Source: Frisingicoccus sp902471845 (lineage in GTDB: Bacteria > Bacillota > Clostridia > Lachnospirales > Lachnospiraceae). From it: DNA of 64,000 bases. Under the pieces are notes generated by a model. It worked only from the letters and a program-made list of their open reading frames with translations, did no database searches and was not told where the DNA came from. This document shows positions 17,491 through 26,865 of this stretch, piece after piece. Where the stretch lies: NCBI RefSeq assembly GCF_047030795.1, contig NZ_JBKYIC010000003.1; one strand, given 5' to 3'. How positions within the stretch are numbered: the stretch's first letter is position 1; each line of letters begins with the position of its first letter. Made by a program: the position numbers and the translations under genes.

Positions 17491-18366
17491 ATGCGTTTTG
17501 TTATTGTGACAGGAATGTCCGGGGCAGGAAAAAGTTCCGTATTAAAAATGTTAGAGGATATCGGGTACTTTTGCGTGGATAATCTTCCGGTGCCTCTTCT
17601 GCCGAAATTTGCGGAGCTTGTGTCCGCTCAGGGAGAAAATGCCATGCACCAGGCAGCCCTTGGTATTGATATACGAAGCGGCGAGGGCCTTGCGACGGTG
17701 AACAAAGTTCTTGAAAATATCGAAGATCTGGAAATAAATTACGAAATTCTGTTCTTAGACTGCGAAGACGCAGTTCTTATTAAACGTTATAAAGAGACGC
17801 GTCGGCAGCATCCGCTGGCTGTAGGAGGACGGATTGAAGATGGCATTAAAAATGAGCGGAAAAAGATGAAATTCTTAAAGCAGCGGGCCAATTATATCAT
17901 TGATACGAGCCAGATGCTGATTCGGGATCTGAAGGGCGAGGTAGATAAAATTTTCGTTAAAAATGAACCCTATCAGAATTTTTATCTGACTGTATTGTCT
18001 TTTGGTTTTAAATATGGAATTCCGACGGATGCGGATCTGGTTTTTGACGTTCGGTTTCTACCGAATCCTTACTATGTGGAGAGTCTTCGTAAAAAGACGG
18101 GAAATGAACCGGAAGTCCGGGATTATGTTTTGAATTGCAAAGAAGCCGGCATGTTTTTGGATAAGGTTGAGGACTTGCTTGTATTCCTTGTACCCCAATA
18201 TATTAAAGAGGGAAAAAATCAACTGGTGATTGCTGTTGGATGTACTGGCGGTAAACATCGTTCAGTAACGATGGCCAATGGAATTTATCAGCGGCTGGCA
18301 GCGAAGAATTACAGCGCCAAGGTGGAACACAGGGATGTATCCAAGGATGCGCTCAGAAATAAATAA
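17491..18366 (+). CDS. rapZ: RapZ/YvcJ nucleotide-binding protein
   Basis: P-loop protein (GMSGAGKS, residues 8-15) of 291 residues. In E. coli RapZ is an RNase E adapter for GlmZ. In Bacillus YvcJ is a GTPase linked to competence. The C-terminal half holds CTGGKHRSVTMAN, the RapZ signature of the phosphosugar-binding domain. SD AAAGGAGG precedes ATG 17491. In B. subtilis the order is yvcJ-yvcK-yvcL(whiA)-crh; here yvcK is absent between rapZ and whiA. Confidence 0.93.
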   Translation: MRFVIVTGMSGAGKSSVLKMLEDIGYFCVDNLPVPLLPKFAELVSAQGENAMHQAALGIDIRSGEGLATVNKVLENIEDLEINYEILFLDCEDAVLIKRYKETRRQHPLAVGGRIEDGIKNERKKMKFLKQRANYIIDTSQMLIRDLKGEVDKIFVKNEPYQNFYLTVLSFGFKYGIPTDADLVFDVRFLPNPYYVESLRKKTGNEPEVRDYVLNCKEAGMFLDKVEDLLVFLVPQYIKEGKNQLVIAVGCTGGKHRSVTMANGIYQRLAAKNYSAKVEHRDVSKDALRNK

Positions 18367-18400
18367 ATCCGGTCCCGGAAGGATGGATTGAGGTGAGATC

Positions 18401-19351
18401 ATGTCTTTTTCAAGTCGTGTAAAGGAAGAATTATCCTATCAGACAGGCAGCGCCATGCACTGCCGGATTGCCGAGATTGCGGCGATTCTAAGCATGTGCG
18501 GGCAGATTTTTCAGGAAGAAGATGGGAAAGTATCGATAAAAATACAAACAGAAAACCTTGCGGTCGCAAGAAAATACTTTACATTGTTGAAAAAAACATA
18601 TAATATAGATGTTGACATATGCATAAGGAGTCATATCCATACTGGAAAGAGCCGTACATATATACTGGAGGTAACAGACGATTATGCCGCCAGGAAAATC
18701 TTGAGTTCAGTGAAGTTTATGAATGGCGACGGAGAGATTGAGGAAGACTATGCGATAGTTCATTCAATGGTTCTCCGGAAGGCATGTTGTAAACGTGCGT
18801 TTTTACGAGGGTTGTTTTTATGCGCCGGTTCCATCAGTGAACCGGAAAAAACCTATCATTTTGAAATTGTATGCGGGACACCGGAGCGGGCTCAGCAGAT
18901 ATGCGATATGATGAAAACATTTAATATCGACGGAAAATGTATTACCCGAAAGAAGTATCACGTTGTGTACATTAAGGAAGCGTCTCAGATTGTAGATATG
19001 CTCAATGTCATGGAAGCCCATGTTTCCCTGATGGAACTGGAGAATATCCGGATTTTGAAGGAAATGAGGAATTCTGTAAATCGGCGTGTAAACTGTGAAA
19101 CGGCAAACATTTCCAAAACGGTATCTGCGGCGGTAAAACAGATTGAGGATATCACGTATATCCGGGATACCGTAGGATTCAGTGAACTGACAGATGGCTT
19201 AAAGGAGATTGCACAGCTTCGGCTGCAGTATCCGGAAGCGTCATTGGTAGAACTGGGTAGATTATTGTCGACTCCTGTAGGTAAGTCGGGTGTAAATCAC
19301 CGATTACGTAAGTTGAGTGTATTAGCGGACGAATTGAGGTCCGGAAATTAG
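18401..19351 (+). CDS. whiA: DNA-binding protein WhiA
   Basis: 316 residues. WhiA has an N-terminal degenerate LAGLIDADG homing-endonuclease fold (SSRVKEELSY start, KACCKRAFLRGLFLCAGS) and a C-terminal helix-turn-helix (LKEIAQLRLQYPEASLVELG, VGKSGVNHRLRKL). In actinobacteria it controls sporulation and division genes. In Firmicutes it affects cell division and chromosome segregation. SD TGAGGTGAG before ATG 18401. It is 28 nt before crh. Confidence 0.94.
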   Translation: MSFSSRVKEELSYQTGSAMHCRIAEIAAILSMCGQIFQEEDGKVSIKIQTENLAVARKYFTLLKKTYNIDVDICIRSHIHTGKSRTYILEVTDDYAARKILSSVKFMNGDGEIEEDYAIVHSMVLRKACCKRAFLRGLFLCAGSISEPEKTYHFEIVCGTPERAQQICDMMKTFNIDGKCITRKKYHVVYIKEASQIVDMLNVMEAHVSLMELENIRILKEMRNSVNRRVNCETANISKTVSAAVKQIEDITYIRDTVGFSELTDGLKEIAQLRLQYPEASLVELGRLLSTPVGKSGVNHRLRKLSVLADELRSGN

Positions 19352-19378
19352 CAAAGGGTAGAAAGGCAAGGTACAATT

Positions 19379-19633
19379 ATGGTTTCAAAGAGCATGACGA
19401 TTAATATTCCAAAAGGGCTGGAAGCCCGGCCGGTAGCATTGCTTGTCCAGGTGGCAAGTCAATACGAGAGCAGCATTTACGTGGAGATTCAGGAAAAAAA
19501 GGTAAATGCGAAGAGTATTATGGGAATGATGAGTCTTGGCCTGGCTGAAGGCGAAAAGATTACAATCATTGCGAATGGACCGGATGAAGACGCTGCGGTG
19601 GATGCAATTGACAAATATATTTCTAAGCAATAA
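19379..19633 (+). CDS. crh: Crh-like HPr paralogue (Glu at position 15)
   Basis: 84 residues with the HPr fold. The active-site segment reads GLEARPVALL: residue 15, the His that takes phosphate from Enzyme I in HPr, is Glu. Ser46 and its context are kept (KVNAKSIMGMMSLG). Crh of B. subtilis likewise lacks His15 (it has Gln), keeps Ser46 and is encoded behind whiA. I infer a regulatory protein phosphorylated by HprK that can act as CcpA corepressor but not in sugar transport. A complete HPr must be encoded elsewhere. Terminated by a strong hairpin. Confidence 0.87.
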   Translation: MVSKSMTINIPKGLEARPVALLVQVASQYESSIYVEIQEKKVNAKSIMGMMSLGLAEGEKITIIANGPDEDAAVDAIDKYISKQ

Positions 19634-19652
19634 TAATGTAAACATGTTCCTT

Positions 19653-19686
19653 AAATCGAAGGTGCAGGGATGCGCCTTCGATTTTC
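19653..19686 (+). terminator. Terminator of the hprK-crh gene run
   Basis: AATCGAAGGTGC pairs with GCGCCTTCGATT (12 bp, one G-T), loop of 6, then TTTTC. Confidence 0.85.
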
Positions 19687-19722
19687 TAAAAATATGAGAT
19701 AAAAAGAAAGGGTGGAAAAGGG

Positions 19723-22700
19723 ATGAATACTAAGGGAATCAGGAAATTTAAAAAAGTACTGGTGGCAAACCGGGGAGAAATCGCAATTCGTATTTTTCGT
19801 GCTTTAAATGAGCTTGGAATTGGTACTGTTGCCGTTTTCTCAAAAGAAGATAAGTACGCTATGTTCCGTACAAAGGCAGATGAAGCATACTTGTTAAATC
19901 CGGATAAGGGGCCGGTAGATGCTTATCTGGATATCGATACCATTATTCGCATAGCAAAAGAGCATCAGGTAGATGCGATCCATCCGGGTTATGGATTCTT
20001 ATCTGAAAATCCATATTTTGCAGAGGCTTGTGAAAAGAGCGGAATCGTATTTATCGGACCGACAGCGGGCATGATGCGGGCTATGGGCGACAAGATTTCT
20101 TCAAAGAAGATGGCTATGGAAGCTGAAGTGCCGACGATTCCGGGAATTGATAAAGCTGTGGAAAATTATGAGGAAGTCGAAAAGGCTGCTGATTTTATCG
20201 GTTATCCGGTCATGCTGAAAGCTTCTAACGGCGGCGGCGGCCGCGGCATGCGTATTGTGAATTCGGCGGACGAACTTGAGAAAGCTTATCGTGAAGCGAG
20301 AGAAGAATCCAGAAAAGCTTTTGGTGACGAACAGATTTTCATTGAAAAATATTTAAGAAGTCCAAAACACATTGAAGTTCAGATTCTGGCAGATAATCAC
20401 GGCAACGTTGTTCATCTTTATGATCGTGACTGCTCCGTGCAGAGACGCCATCAGAAGGTTGTGGAATATGCACCGGCCTTCACTGTACCGGATGAAGTAC
20501 GTGAGGAAATTTTTGCAAGTTCGATCCGTCTGGTAAAACATGTGGGTTACCGGAATGCCGGAACACTGGAATTCCTTGTCGATGACCAGAATCAACCATA
20601 TTTTATTGAGATGAATCCGAGAGTTCAGGTAGAACATACGGTTTCCGAGATGGTTACAGGAATTGATATCGTTCAGTCTCAGATTATGATTGCCGAAGGC
20701 TATGCCCTTGATTCTGAAGAGATTGGTATTCCGTCCCAGGATGCGGTACATCTGAACGGCTATTCCATTCAGACCCGTATTACAACAGAAGATCCGGCAA
20801 ACAACTTCCTTCCGGATACAGGAAGAATTAACGTTTATCGTTCCGGTTCAGGTAATGGTCTTCGTCTGGATGGCGGTAATGCCTATACAGGAGCAGAAAT
20901 TCTGCCGTATTATGACAGTCTTCTTGTTAAAGTTATTTCCTATGACCGTACATTTAAAGGCGCTATACGCAAATCTCTGCGTGCTCTGAAAGAGATGCGT
21001 ATCCGCGGCGTTAAGACAAATATTCAGTTCCTGATTAATGTGCTGAATCATGAGACCTTCCAGGAAGGCAAATGCTATACCACATTTATCGAGGAAACAC
21101 CGGAGCTTTATGAGCTGAGAAAGGTTCAGGACCGGGCAACCAAGATTCTGGAATTTATCGGTGATAAGATCGTCAATCCTCAGAATGGAGAGAAACCTTA
21201 TTTGGATGTTCATCGTCCGCCGGTATTTGATCCGGCGAAACCGATTTACGGTGCAAGGGACGAATTCCTGAAGTTGGGTGCTGAGGCATTTACTCAGAAA
21301 ATTCTCAGAGAAGACCGTCTTTATGTGACCGATACGACGATGCGTGATGCTCAGCAGTCCCTGTTTGCAACCCGTATGCGTACAAGAGATATCATTGATG
21401 CTGCGCCGGCTGCCAATGCCTTCCTTGCCAATGCTTTTTCAGCGGAAGCCTGGGGCGGAGCGACCTATGATACGGCTTATCGTTTCTTGAAGGAATCTCC
21501 ATGGCGCAGACTTTCCACATTGCGTCAGCTGATGCCGAACACATTGATTCAGATGCTGATTCGTGCGTCGAATGCGGTTGGCTACAGTAACTATCCGGAT
21601 AATGTGGTTAAGGAATTTATTCAGGTTTCCGCAGGCCGCGGCATTGATGTGTTCCGTATTTTTGATAGCTTGAACTGGATGGAAAATATGAAGATGCCGG
21701 TGGAAGAAGCTCTGAAGACCGGAAAGATCGTTGAAGGTGCTATCTGCTATACAGGTGATATTTCCGATCCAAATGAAACGAAATACACGCTGGATTATTA
21801 TATGAAGAAAGCGAAAGAGATCGAGGCCATGGGCTGTCATATCCTGACGATTAAAGATATGGCGGGACTTTTGAAACCATATGCGGCAAAGACCCTGATC
21901 ACAGAGCTGAAAAAGGAATTGAACATTCCGGTGAACTTACATACCCATGACACAACGGGAAGCGGCGTCAGCACCGTATTGATGGCTGCAGAAGCCGGTG
22001 TGGATATTGCGGATATGGCTATTGAGTCGATGAGTTCTCTTACAAGTCAGCCGTCTATGAATACGATTGTTGCCACATTGAAGGGAACAGAGCGGGATAC
22101 AGGGCTTGATCTGACGGAGCTTCATGAATTGAGCGAATATTATGCCCGTGTACGTGAGGTTTATAAGCCGTTTGAGAGCGGTATGTGTACGCCGAATGCG
22201 GAAATCTATAAATATGAGATTCCTGGCGGCCAGTATTCCAACCTTTTGGCTCAGGTCAAAGATATGGGTGAAAAGGATCGATTTGATGATATCAAACGCC
22301 TTTATAAAGAGGCCAATGACCTGCTTGGAAATATTGTAAAAGTTACGCCGACCTCCAAAGTTGTTGGCGACCTGGCAATTTTCATGTTCAAGAATAACCT
22401 GGATAAAGATAATATCCTTACCGCCGGAAAAGACCTTTCCTATCCGGAATCGGTTGTGGAATACTTCAAGGGTATGATCGGTCAGCCGGACGGCGGCTTT
22501 CCGGAAGAATTCCAGAAGATTGTTCTCAAAGGTGTTGAACCGATCAGCGTGCGTCCGGGAACCTTGCTGGAGAGCGTGGACATTAAACAGATTGAAGCTT
22601 ACCTGAAAGGCAAATTTGACCTGTCATCCTTTACACCATTGGAAATCCGTCAGAAAGCAGTCAGCTATGCCCTTTATCCGAAGGTATACGAAGATTACTG

Positions 22701-23178
22701 CAATCATCTGGAAGCTTACAACGATGTATCTCAGCTTCAGAGCCATGTTTACTTCTATGGCCTGAGACCGAGAGAAGAGACGATTGTCAATATTGGTCAG
22801 GGTAAGACATTGATCATCAAATACATCAGTAAAACAGCGGCAAATGATGAAGGAAAATGTACATTGACCTTTGAAGTGAATGGTGCTGTCCGCGAGATTG
22901 TGGTTGAAGATAAGAATGAAATCGTTCATGTAAATCAGAAACCGAAGGCAGACAAATCCGATCCGAAACAGATTGGTTCCTCCATTCCAGGAACAGTATG
23001 TCAGATCTTTGTTAAGAAGGGCGATAAGGTCGATGTCAATACACCGCTTCTTGTTGTGGAAGCCATGAAGATTGAAACGACCATCGTTTCAAAGACTGCT
23101 GGTGTGGTAGATGAGATTTTTGTCACCGAAGGTGAAAAGGTTAATTCCGAAGACTTGTTGATAACATTTAAACTGTAA
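19723..23178 (+). CDS. pyc: Pyruvate carboxylase
   Basis: Biotin enzyme making oxaloacetate from pyruvate and bicarbonate (anaplerosis). One 1151-residue chain with all parts. The biotin carboxylase has KVLVANRGEIAIRIFRA, the ATP-grasp loop KASNGGGGRGMR and EMNPRVQVEHTV. The carboxyltransferase has DTTMRDAQQSLFATRMRT, and its metal site is HTHDTTGSG. The C-terminal biotinyl carrier has VVEAMKIETT with the biotin Lys near residue 1116. It has its own leader after the crh terminator and a strong terminator behind. BirA, which would attach biotin, is encoded at 38464. Confidence 0.96.
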   Translation: MNTKGIRKFKKVLVANRGEIAIRIFRALNELGIGTVAVFSKEDKYAMFRTKADEAYLLNPDKGPVDAYLDIDTIIRIAKEHQVDAIHPGYGFLSENPYFAEACEKSGIVFIGPTAGMMRAMGDKISSKKMAMEAEVPTIPGIDKAVENYEEVEKAADFIGYPVMLKASNGGGGRGMRIVNSADELEKAYREAREESRKAFGDEQIFIEKYLRSPKHIEVQILADNHGNVVHLYDRDCSVQRRHQKVVEYAPAFTVPDEVREEIFASSIRLVKHVGYRNAGTLEFLVDDQNQPYFIEMNPRVQVEHTVSEMVTGIDIVQSQIMIAEGYALDSEEIGIPSQDAVHLNGYSIQTRITTEDPANNFLPDTGRINVYRSGSGNGLRLDGGNAYTGAEILPYYDSLLVKVISYDRTFKGAIRKSLRALKEMRIRGVKTNIQFLINVLNHETFQEGKCYTTFIEETPELYELRKVQDRATKILEFIGDKIVNPQNGEKPYLDVHRPPVFDPAKPIYGARDEFLKLGAEAFTQKILREDRLYVTDTTMRDAQQSLFATRMRTRDIIDAAPAANAFLANAFSAEAWGGATYDTAYRFLKESPWRRLSTLRQLMPNTLIQMLIRASNAVGYSNYPDNVVKEFIQVSAGRGIDVFRIFDSLNWMENMKMPVEEALKTGKIVEGAICYTGDISDPNETKYTLDYYMKKAKEIEAMGCHILTIKDMAGLLKPYAAKTLITELKKELNIPVNLHTHDTTGSGVSTVLMAAEAGVDIADMAIESMSSLTSQPSMNTIVATLKGTERDTGLDLTELHELSEYYARVREVYKPFESGMCTPNAEIYKYEIPGGQYSNLLAQVKDMGEKDRFDDIKRLYKEANDLLGNIVKVTPTSKVVGDLAIFMFKNNLDKDNILTAGKDLSYPESVVEYFKGMIGQPDGGFPEEFQKIVLKGVEPISVRPGTLLESVDIKQIEAYLKGKFDLSSFTPLEIRQKAVSYALYPKVYEDYCNHLEAYNDVSQLQSHVYFYGLRPREETIVNIGQGKTLIIKYISKTAANDEGKCTLTFEVNGAVREIVVEDKNEIVHVNQKPKADKSDPKQIGSSIPGTVCQIFVKKGDKVDVNTPLLVVEAMKIETTIVSKTAGVVDEIFVTEGEKVNSEDLLITFKL

Positions 23179-23185
23179 GGATAAG

Positions 23186-23246
23186 AGAATTCTCTCCGGT
23201 CAAACCCTGAAACGGTTTTTGCCGGGGAGAATTCTTTGTATTTTTT
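23186..23246 (+). terminator. Terminator of pyc
   Basis: AGAATTCTCTCCGG (23186-23199) pairs with CCGGGGAGAATTCT (23222-23235) with one mismatch, then TTGTATTTTTT. Confidence 0.8.
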
Positions 23247-23357
23247 GTGAAATTACTGTTATTTTTTTCAGAAATATTGTAATATTACATATATGATTTC
23301 AGGAAGGAGAGGCACAGTCGAGATCTGAATTTAAGATTTTGTTCTGTGGGAAAAAGT

Positions 23358-25199
23358 ATGTCTGATAAAGGGAAAAAACAAAATGGACAGGCGGACGGAG
23401 TAAATTCACAGAAGCCTGAAAAGAAGATGACAAAGTATGATTTAAAGATGCAGCGTCGGAAGGAAGAGGAACTGAGACAGCAGAGAAAAGCCAGATATTC
23501 GGCGATTATCGGTGCGGTTGTCGTGCTTCTCATCGTTGGTGTGCTTGGATGGAAATTTTATGAGGGATATCAGGACAAACACGGCACCTATGTGACGGTC
23601 GGAGACCATGACGTTCAGCGGTCGGAATATGAATATTATTATTATAGCGGCATCAATAATCTGTACTCCTACTATGGCAATTATCTGAGCTATATGGGAC
23701 TGGATTTATCAAAACCGTTGGATGAGCAGGCTTACATGGAGAGTATGACATGGAAGGATTATTTTGATCAGCAGGCTGTTTCCCAGTTGAAACAGGTATA
23801 TGCGCTGACAGATGCGGCGGAAGCGGAAGGATTCGAGTATGACGCATCGGCGGATGTGGATGCTTTTGTAGAATCTATTGAGACTGGCGCTGCCAATGCG
23901 AATATGAGCGCGGCTGATTATCTGAAATCCTCTTATGGAACGCTGGCTACGATGGATAATGTGAAATCCTTTGTGGAAAAGAGCAGCATTGCTACAGCTT
24001 ACTATAACAGCATTGAGGATGCGACAGAAGTAACTGATGCAGAAGTGTCGGCTTATTATGATGAAAATAAGGACAATTACGACTCGGTAGATTATCTGGC
24101 ATGCAAAATTGCAGCAGATATGCCGGAAGAAGAAACAGCAGCTGCAGAGGAAACAACAACCAGCGCTGCAGAAACAGAAGCTGATGGCGAAACAGAAACA
24201 GCTGGTGAAACAGCAGCCAATCAGACGGAAACGACGGCTCCTGAAACGGAGACGGCCGGAGAGACAGAAACTCTGAGTGAAGAGGAAAAGGCAGCTCAGG
24301 AGGCTGAGAAGGAAGCAGAAGAGGCAGCGGCTATGGCAGAAGCTAAAGAAAAGGCCGATGAGATGCTGAATCAGATTTCAGATGAGGCATCCTTTGAGGA
24401 TTTATATGCAGACTATGCGACGGATACGGCTGTTGAACTGCGAAAAACAAATACGAAGAAATCATCAATTTCTCCGACAGGGGTTGCTCAGTGGCTGTTT
24501 GACAGTGCACGTCAGGCCGGAGACACAACCGTGATTGAAGATACTACCGGAAATGCTTATTATGTGGTCTACTTTATCGACCGTTATTTGGACCATGCAA
24601 AGACTGTTGATGTACGTCATATTCTGATTCGTTCCAGCGCGGAGACGACCGATGAAATGACGGATGAGGAAAAGGCAACAGCCGAAGAAAATGCAAAAGC
24701 TGAGGCAAAACAGAAGGCCGAAGATATTTATGCAGAGTGGAAGAATGGTGATGCCACAGAGGACAGCTTTGCAGTATTGGCTGAAGCGAACAGCGAAGAT
24801 TCTGGTTCGAATACAAATGGCGGCCTGTATGAAGCCGTGACGGAAGGCCAGATGGTTGCTTCCTTCAACGACTGGATTTTTGACGATGCAAGAAAACCGG
24901 GAGATACAGAGATTGTTGAGACGGATTATGGCTATCATGTGATGTACTTTGTAGGCGATAATGCAGAAGCATGGCATGTGAATATTGAAAATACTCTGCG
25001 TACAAATAAAATGCAGGAATATATCACAAATCTGACCGCAGACATGGAAGTTATTGATAAGCGCGGCAATATTGACTATTTGCACGCGGCTGAGATAGAG
25101 TCCGAGTCTGTCACAGGTACGGCGGATGAGACAACAGCGGAAACCGGAACAGCGGATGAGACCGAAACTCAGACAGAAACAGAATCTGCGGAAAAATAA
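23358..25199 (+). CDS. Membrane-anchored parvulin-type peptidyl-prolyl isomerase (PrsA/SurA-like)
   Basis: 613-residue secreted foldase anchored by one N-terminal TM helix (IIGAVVVLLIVGVLGW, about residues 53-68) behind a basic cytosolic segment. It has no lipobox, unlike PrsA. A SurA-N-like helical region follows. The C-terminal PpiC domain starts DVRHILIRSS and contains NGGLYEAVTEGQMV and DYGYHVMYF. A first, degenerate PpiC-like unit (VDYLACKI ... SISPTGVAQWLFDSARQAGDT) is split by a Thr/Glu/Ala-rich insert of ~70 residues. The C-terminus is again Thr/Glu-rich. ATG 23358 is preferred; GTG 23346 has no SD. The role is inferred as folding of exported proteins. Confidence 0.82.
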   Translation: MSDKGKKQNGQADGVNSQKPEKKMTKYDLKMQRRKEEELRQQRKARYSAIIGAVVVLLIVGVLGWKFYEGYQDKHGTYVTVGDHDVQRSEYEYYYYSGINNLYSYYGNYLSYMGLDLSKPLDEQAYMESMTWKDYFDQQAVSQLKQVYALTDAAEAEGFEYDASADVDAFVESIETGAANANMSAADYLKSSYGTLATMDNVKSFVEKSSIATAYYNSIEDATEVTDAEVSAYYDENKDNYDSVDYLACKIAADMPEEETAAAEETTTSAAETEADGETETAGETAANQTETTAPETETAGETETLSEEEKAAQEAEKEAEEAAAMAEAKEKADEMLNQISDEASFEDLYADYATDTAVELRKTNTKKSSISPTGVAQWLFDSARQAGDTTVIEDTTGNAYYVVYFIDRYLDHAKTVDVRHILIRSSAETTDEMTDEEKATAEENAKAEAKQKAEDIYAEWKNGDATEDSFAVLAEANSEDSGSNTNGGLYEAVTEGQMVASFNDWIFDDARKPGDTEIVETDYGYHVMYFVGDNAEAWHVNIENTLRTNKMQEYITNLTADMEVIDKRGNIDYLHAAEIESESVTGTADETTAETGTADETETQTETESAEK

Positions 25200-25207
25200 A
25201 ACTTAAG

Positions 25208-25258
25208 AAGTTCTCTTCGTAAGAAGCCGGTTTAAGGTTTCTGCGGAGAGAACTTTTT
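25208..25258 (+). terminator. Terminator of the PPIase gene
   Basis: AAGTTCTCTTCG pairs with CGGAGAGAACTT (one G-T), with a second inner stem AGAAGCC/GGTTTCT, then TTTTT. Confidence 0.75.
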
Positions 25259-25332
25259 CCTATTGTATATTTCTGTAGAATCCGATAAAATAAACTTAAT
25301 ACGTACATAAGAAAAAGGGGGAAAGTGTTTTT

Positions 25333-26865
25333 ATGGATGGTGCGATGTTTATCGGTACATGGTGGTCTCTGGTGCCGCCGCTTTTGGCAATTATTCTGGC
25401 ATTGGTGACAAAAGAGGTTTACAGTTCTCTGTTTATCGGCGTGGCTTTTGGGGCGCTCCTGTATACCGGGTTCCAGCCGTGGAATGCCTTTGTGGCATTT
25501 TTTGATATCATGAAGAGCAGTATGAATTTGAATATTCTGATTTTTGATGTACTGCTTGGTATGATCATCGTCCTGATGGCAAAGTCCGGAGGTTCAGCGG
25601 CGTATGGAAAGTGGGCCGGAACGAAGATTAAGTCGAAGAAGAGCGCCATGCTGGCGACGACAGGGTTAGGCGTTCTGATTTTCGTAGACGATTATTTTAA
25701 CTGTCTGACTGTTGGCTCTGTTATGCGTCCGGTCACAGACCGCTTCAAAGTATCCAGAGCAAAGCTGGCCTATATAATTGATGCAACGGCGGCTCCGGTC
25801 TGTATTATCGCTCCGGTCTCCAGTTGGGCCGCTGCGGTAAATTCCTATGTACCGGCGGATGCGGGAATTACCGGATTTCAGCTGTTTCTGCGGACGATTC
25901 CGTACAACCTGTATGCGCTGCTGACATTGGCGATGGTACTGTATATTGTTATTACCGGATTTGATTTTGGATTGATGAAAAAGCATGAACAAAATGCTGC
26001 CAAAGGGGATTTGTTTACCAGCGGCTCGGAAGAATTTGAACAGATTAAGGCGGAAGAAGTTTCAGAGAATGGACGGGTATTCGACCTGGTATTGCCAGTA
26101 GCTGTTTTGATTGTTTCTGCCATCGGGGCGATGATCTATACGGGCTTTCTGGACGGTGCAACGGATATTATTACGGCCTTTGCCGGTTGTGATGCTGAGA
26201 CAAGTCTGATCTTTGCAACCATGCTCACCATTCTGTTTATGCTGTTTTTATATCTGCCGCGCAAGGTAGTTACTTTTAAGGGCTTTATGGACAGTTTTGT
26301 GGAAGGCTTTAAGCTGATGATCCCGGCGGTAGCTATATTGATTTTTGCCTGGTCCTTAAAGGGTGTGGGAGACGCTCTTGGAATCGCTCAGTTTGTAGAA
26401 GGGGTTGTTGGAAGCAATACCTCAGCCAGTGTATTTATTCCGGCCATCATGTTTATGATTGCCATATTCCTGGCCTTTTCGACAGGAACAAGTTGGGGAA
26501 CCTTTGCTATTCTTGTACCGATTGTCATAGCCATGTTCCCGGGAGCAGACCGTTTGGAAATGATGATCATTGCTGTATCAGCGGTCCTTGCCGGCGCTGT
26601 TTGCGGCGACCATGTATCGCCGATTTCGGATACGACGGTCATGTCTTCCGCGGGAGCCCAGAGTAATCATATTAACCATGTGTCGACCCAGATGCAGTAT
26701 GCGACAGTCGTTGCGGTGGTTTGTATTGTCGGTTATGTTATTGCCGGATTTGTGAAAATCTGGTGGGTGACTCTGGGACTGAGTCTGGCAATCTTATTGA
26801 TCGTACTGACCTTTATGCGGAAGTATATAGAAGGAAAGGACAGAAAGGCAGTTGCTGATGATTAA
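25333..26865 (+). CDS. Na+/H+ antiporter of the NhaC family
   Basis: 510-residue protein with about 11-12 TM segments. Residues such as FVDDYFNCLTVGSVMRPVTDRF and GDHVSPISDTTVMSSAGAQ mark the NhaC family, which exchanges Na+ for H+. Some members exchange organic acids (MleN malate/lactate). ATG 25333 follows GGGGGAAAG at 25317-25325. The last codons overlap the start of the C39-like peptidase gene, so the two are coupled. Confidence 0.87.
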   Translation: MDGAMFIGTWWSLVPPLLAIILALVTKEVYSSLFIGVAFGALLYTGFQPWNAFVAFFDIMKSSMNLNILIFDVLLGMIIVLMAKSGGSAAYGKWAGTKIKSKKSAMLATTGLGVLIFVDDYFNCLTVGSVMRPVTDRFKVSRAKLAYIIDATAAPVCIIAPVSSWAAAVNSYVPADAGITGFQLFLRTIPYNLYALLTLAMVLYIVITGFDFGLMKKHEQNAAKGDLFTSGSEEFEQIKAEEVSENGRVFDLVLPVAVLIVSAIGAMIYTGFLDGATDIITAFAGCDAETSLIFATMLTILFMLFLYLPRKVVTFKGFMDSFVEGFKLMIPAVAILIFAWSLKGVGDALGIAQFVEGVVGSNTSASVFIPAIMFMIAIFLAFSTGTSWGTFAILVPIVIAMFPGADRLEMMIIAVSAVLAGAVCGDHVSPISDTTVMSSAGAQSNHINHVSTQMQYATVVAVVCIVGYVIAGFVKIWWVTLGLSLAILLIVLTFMRKYIEGKDRKAVADD

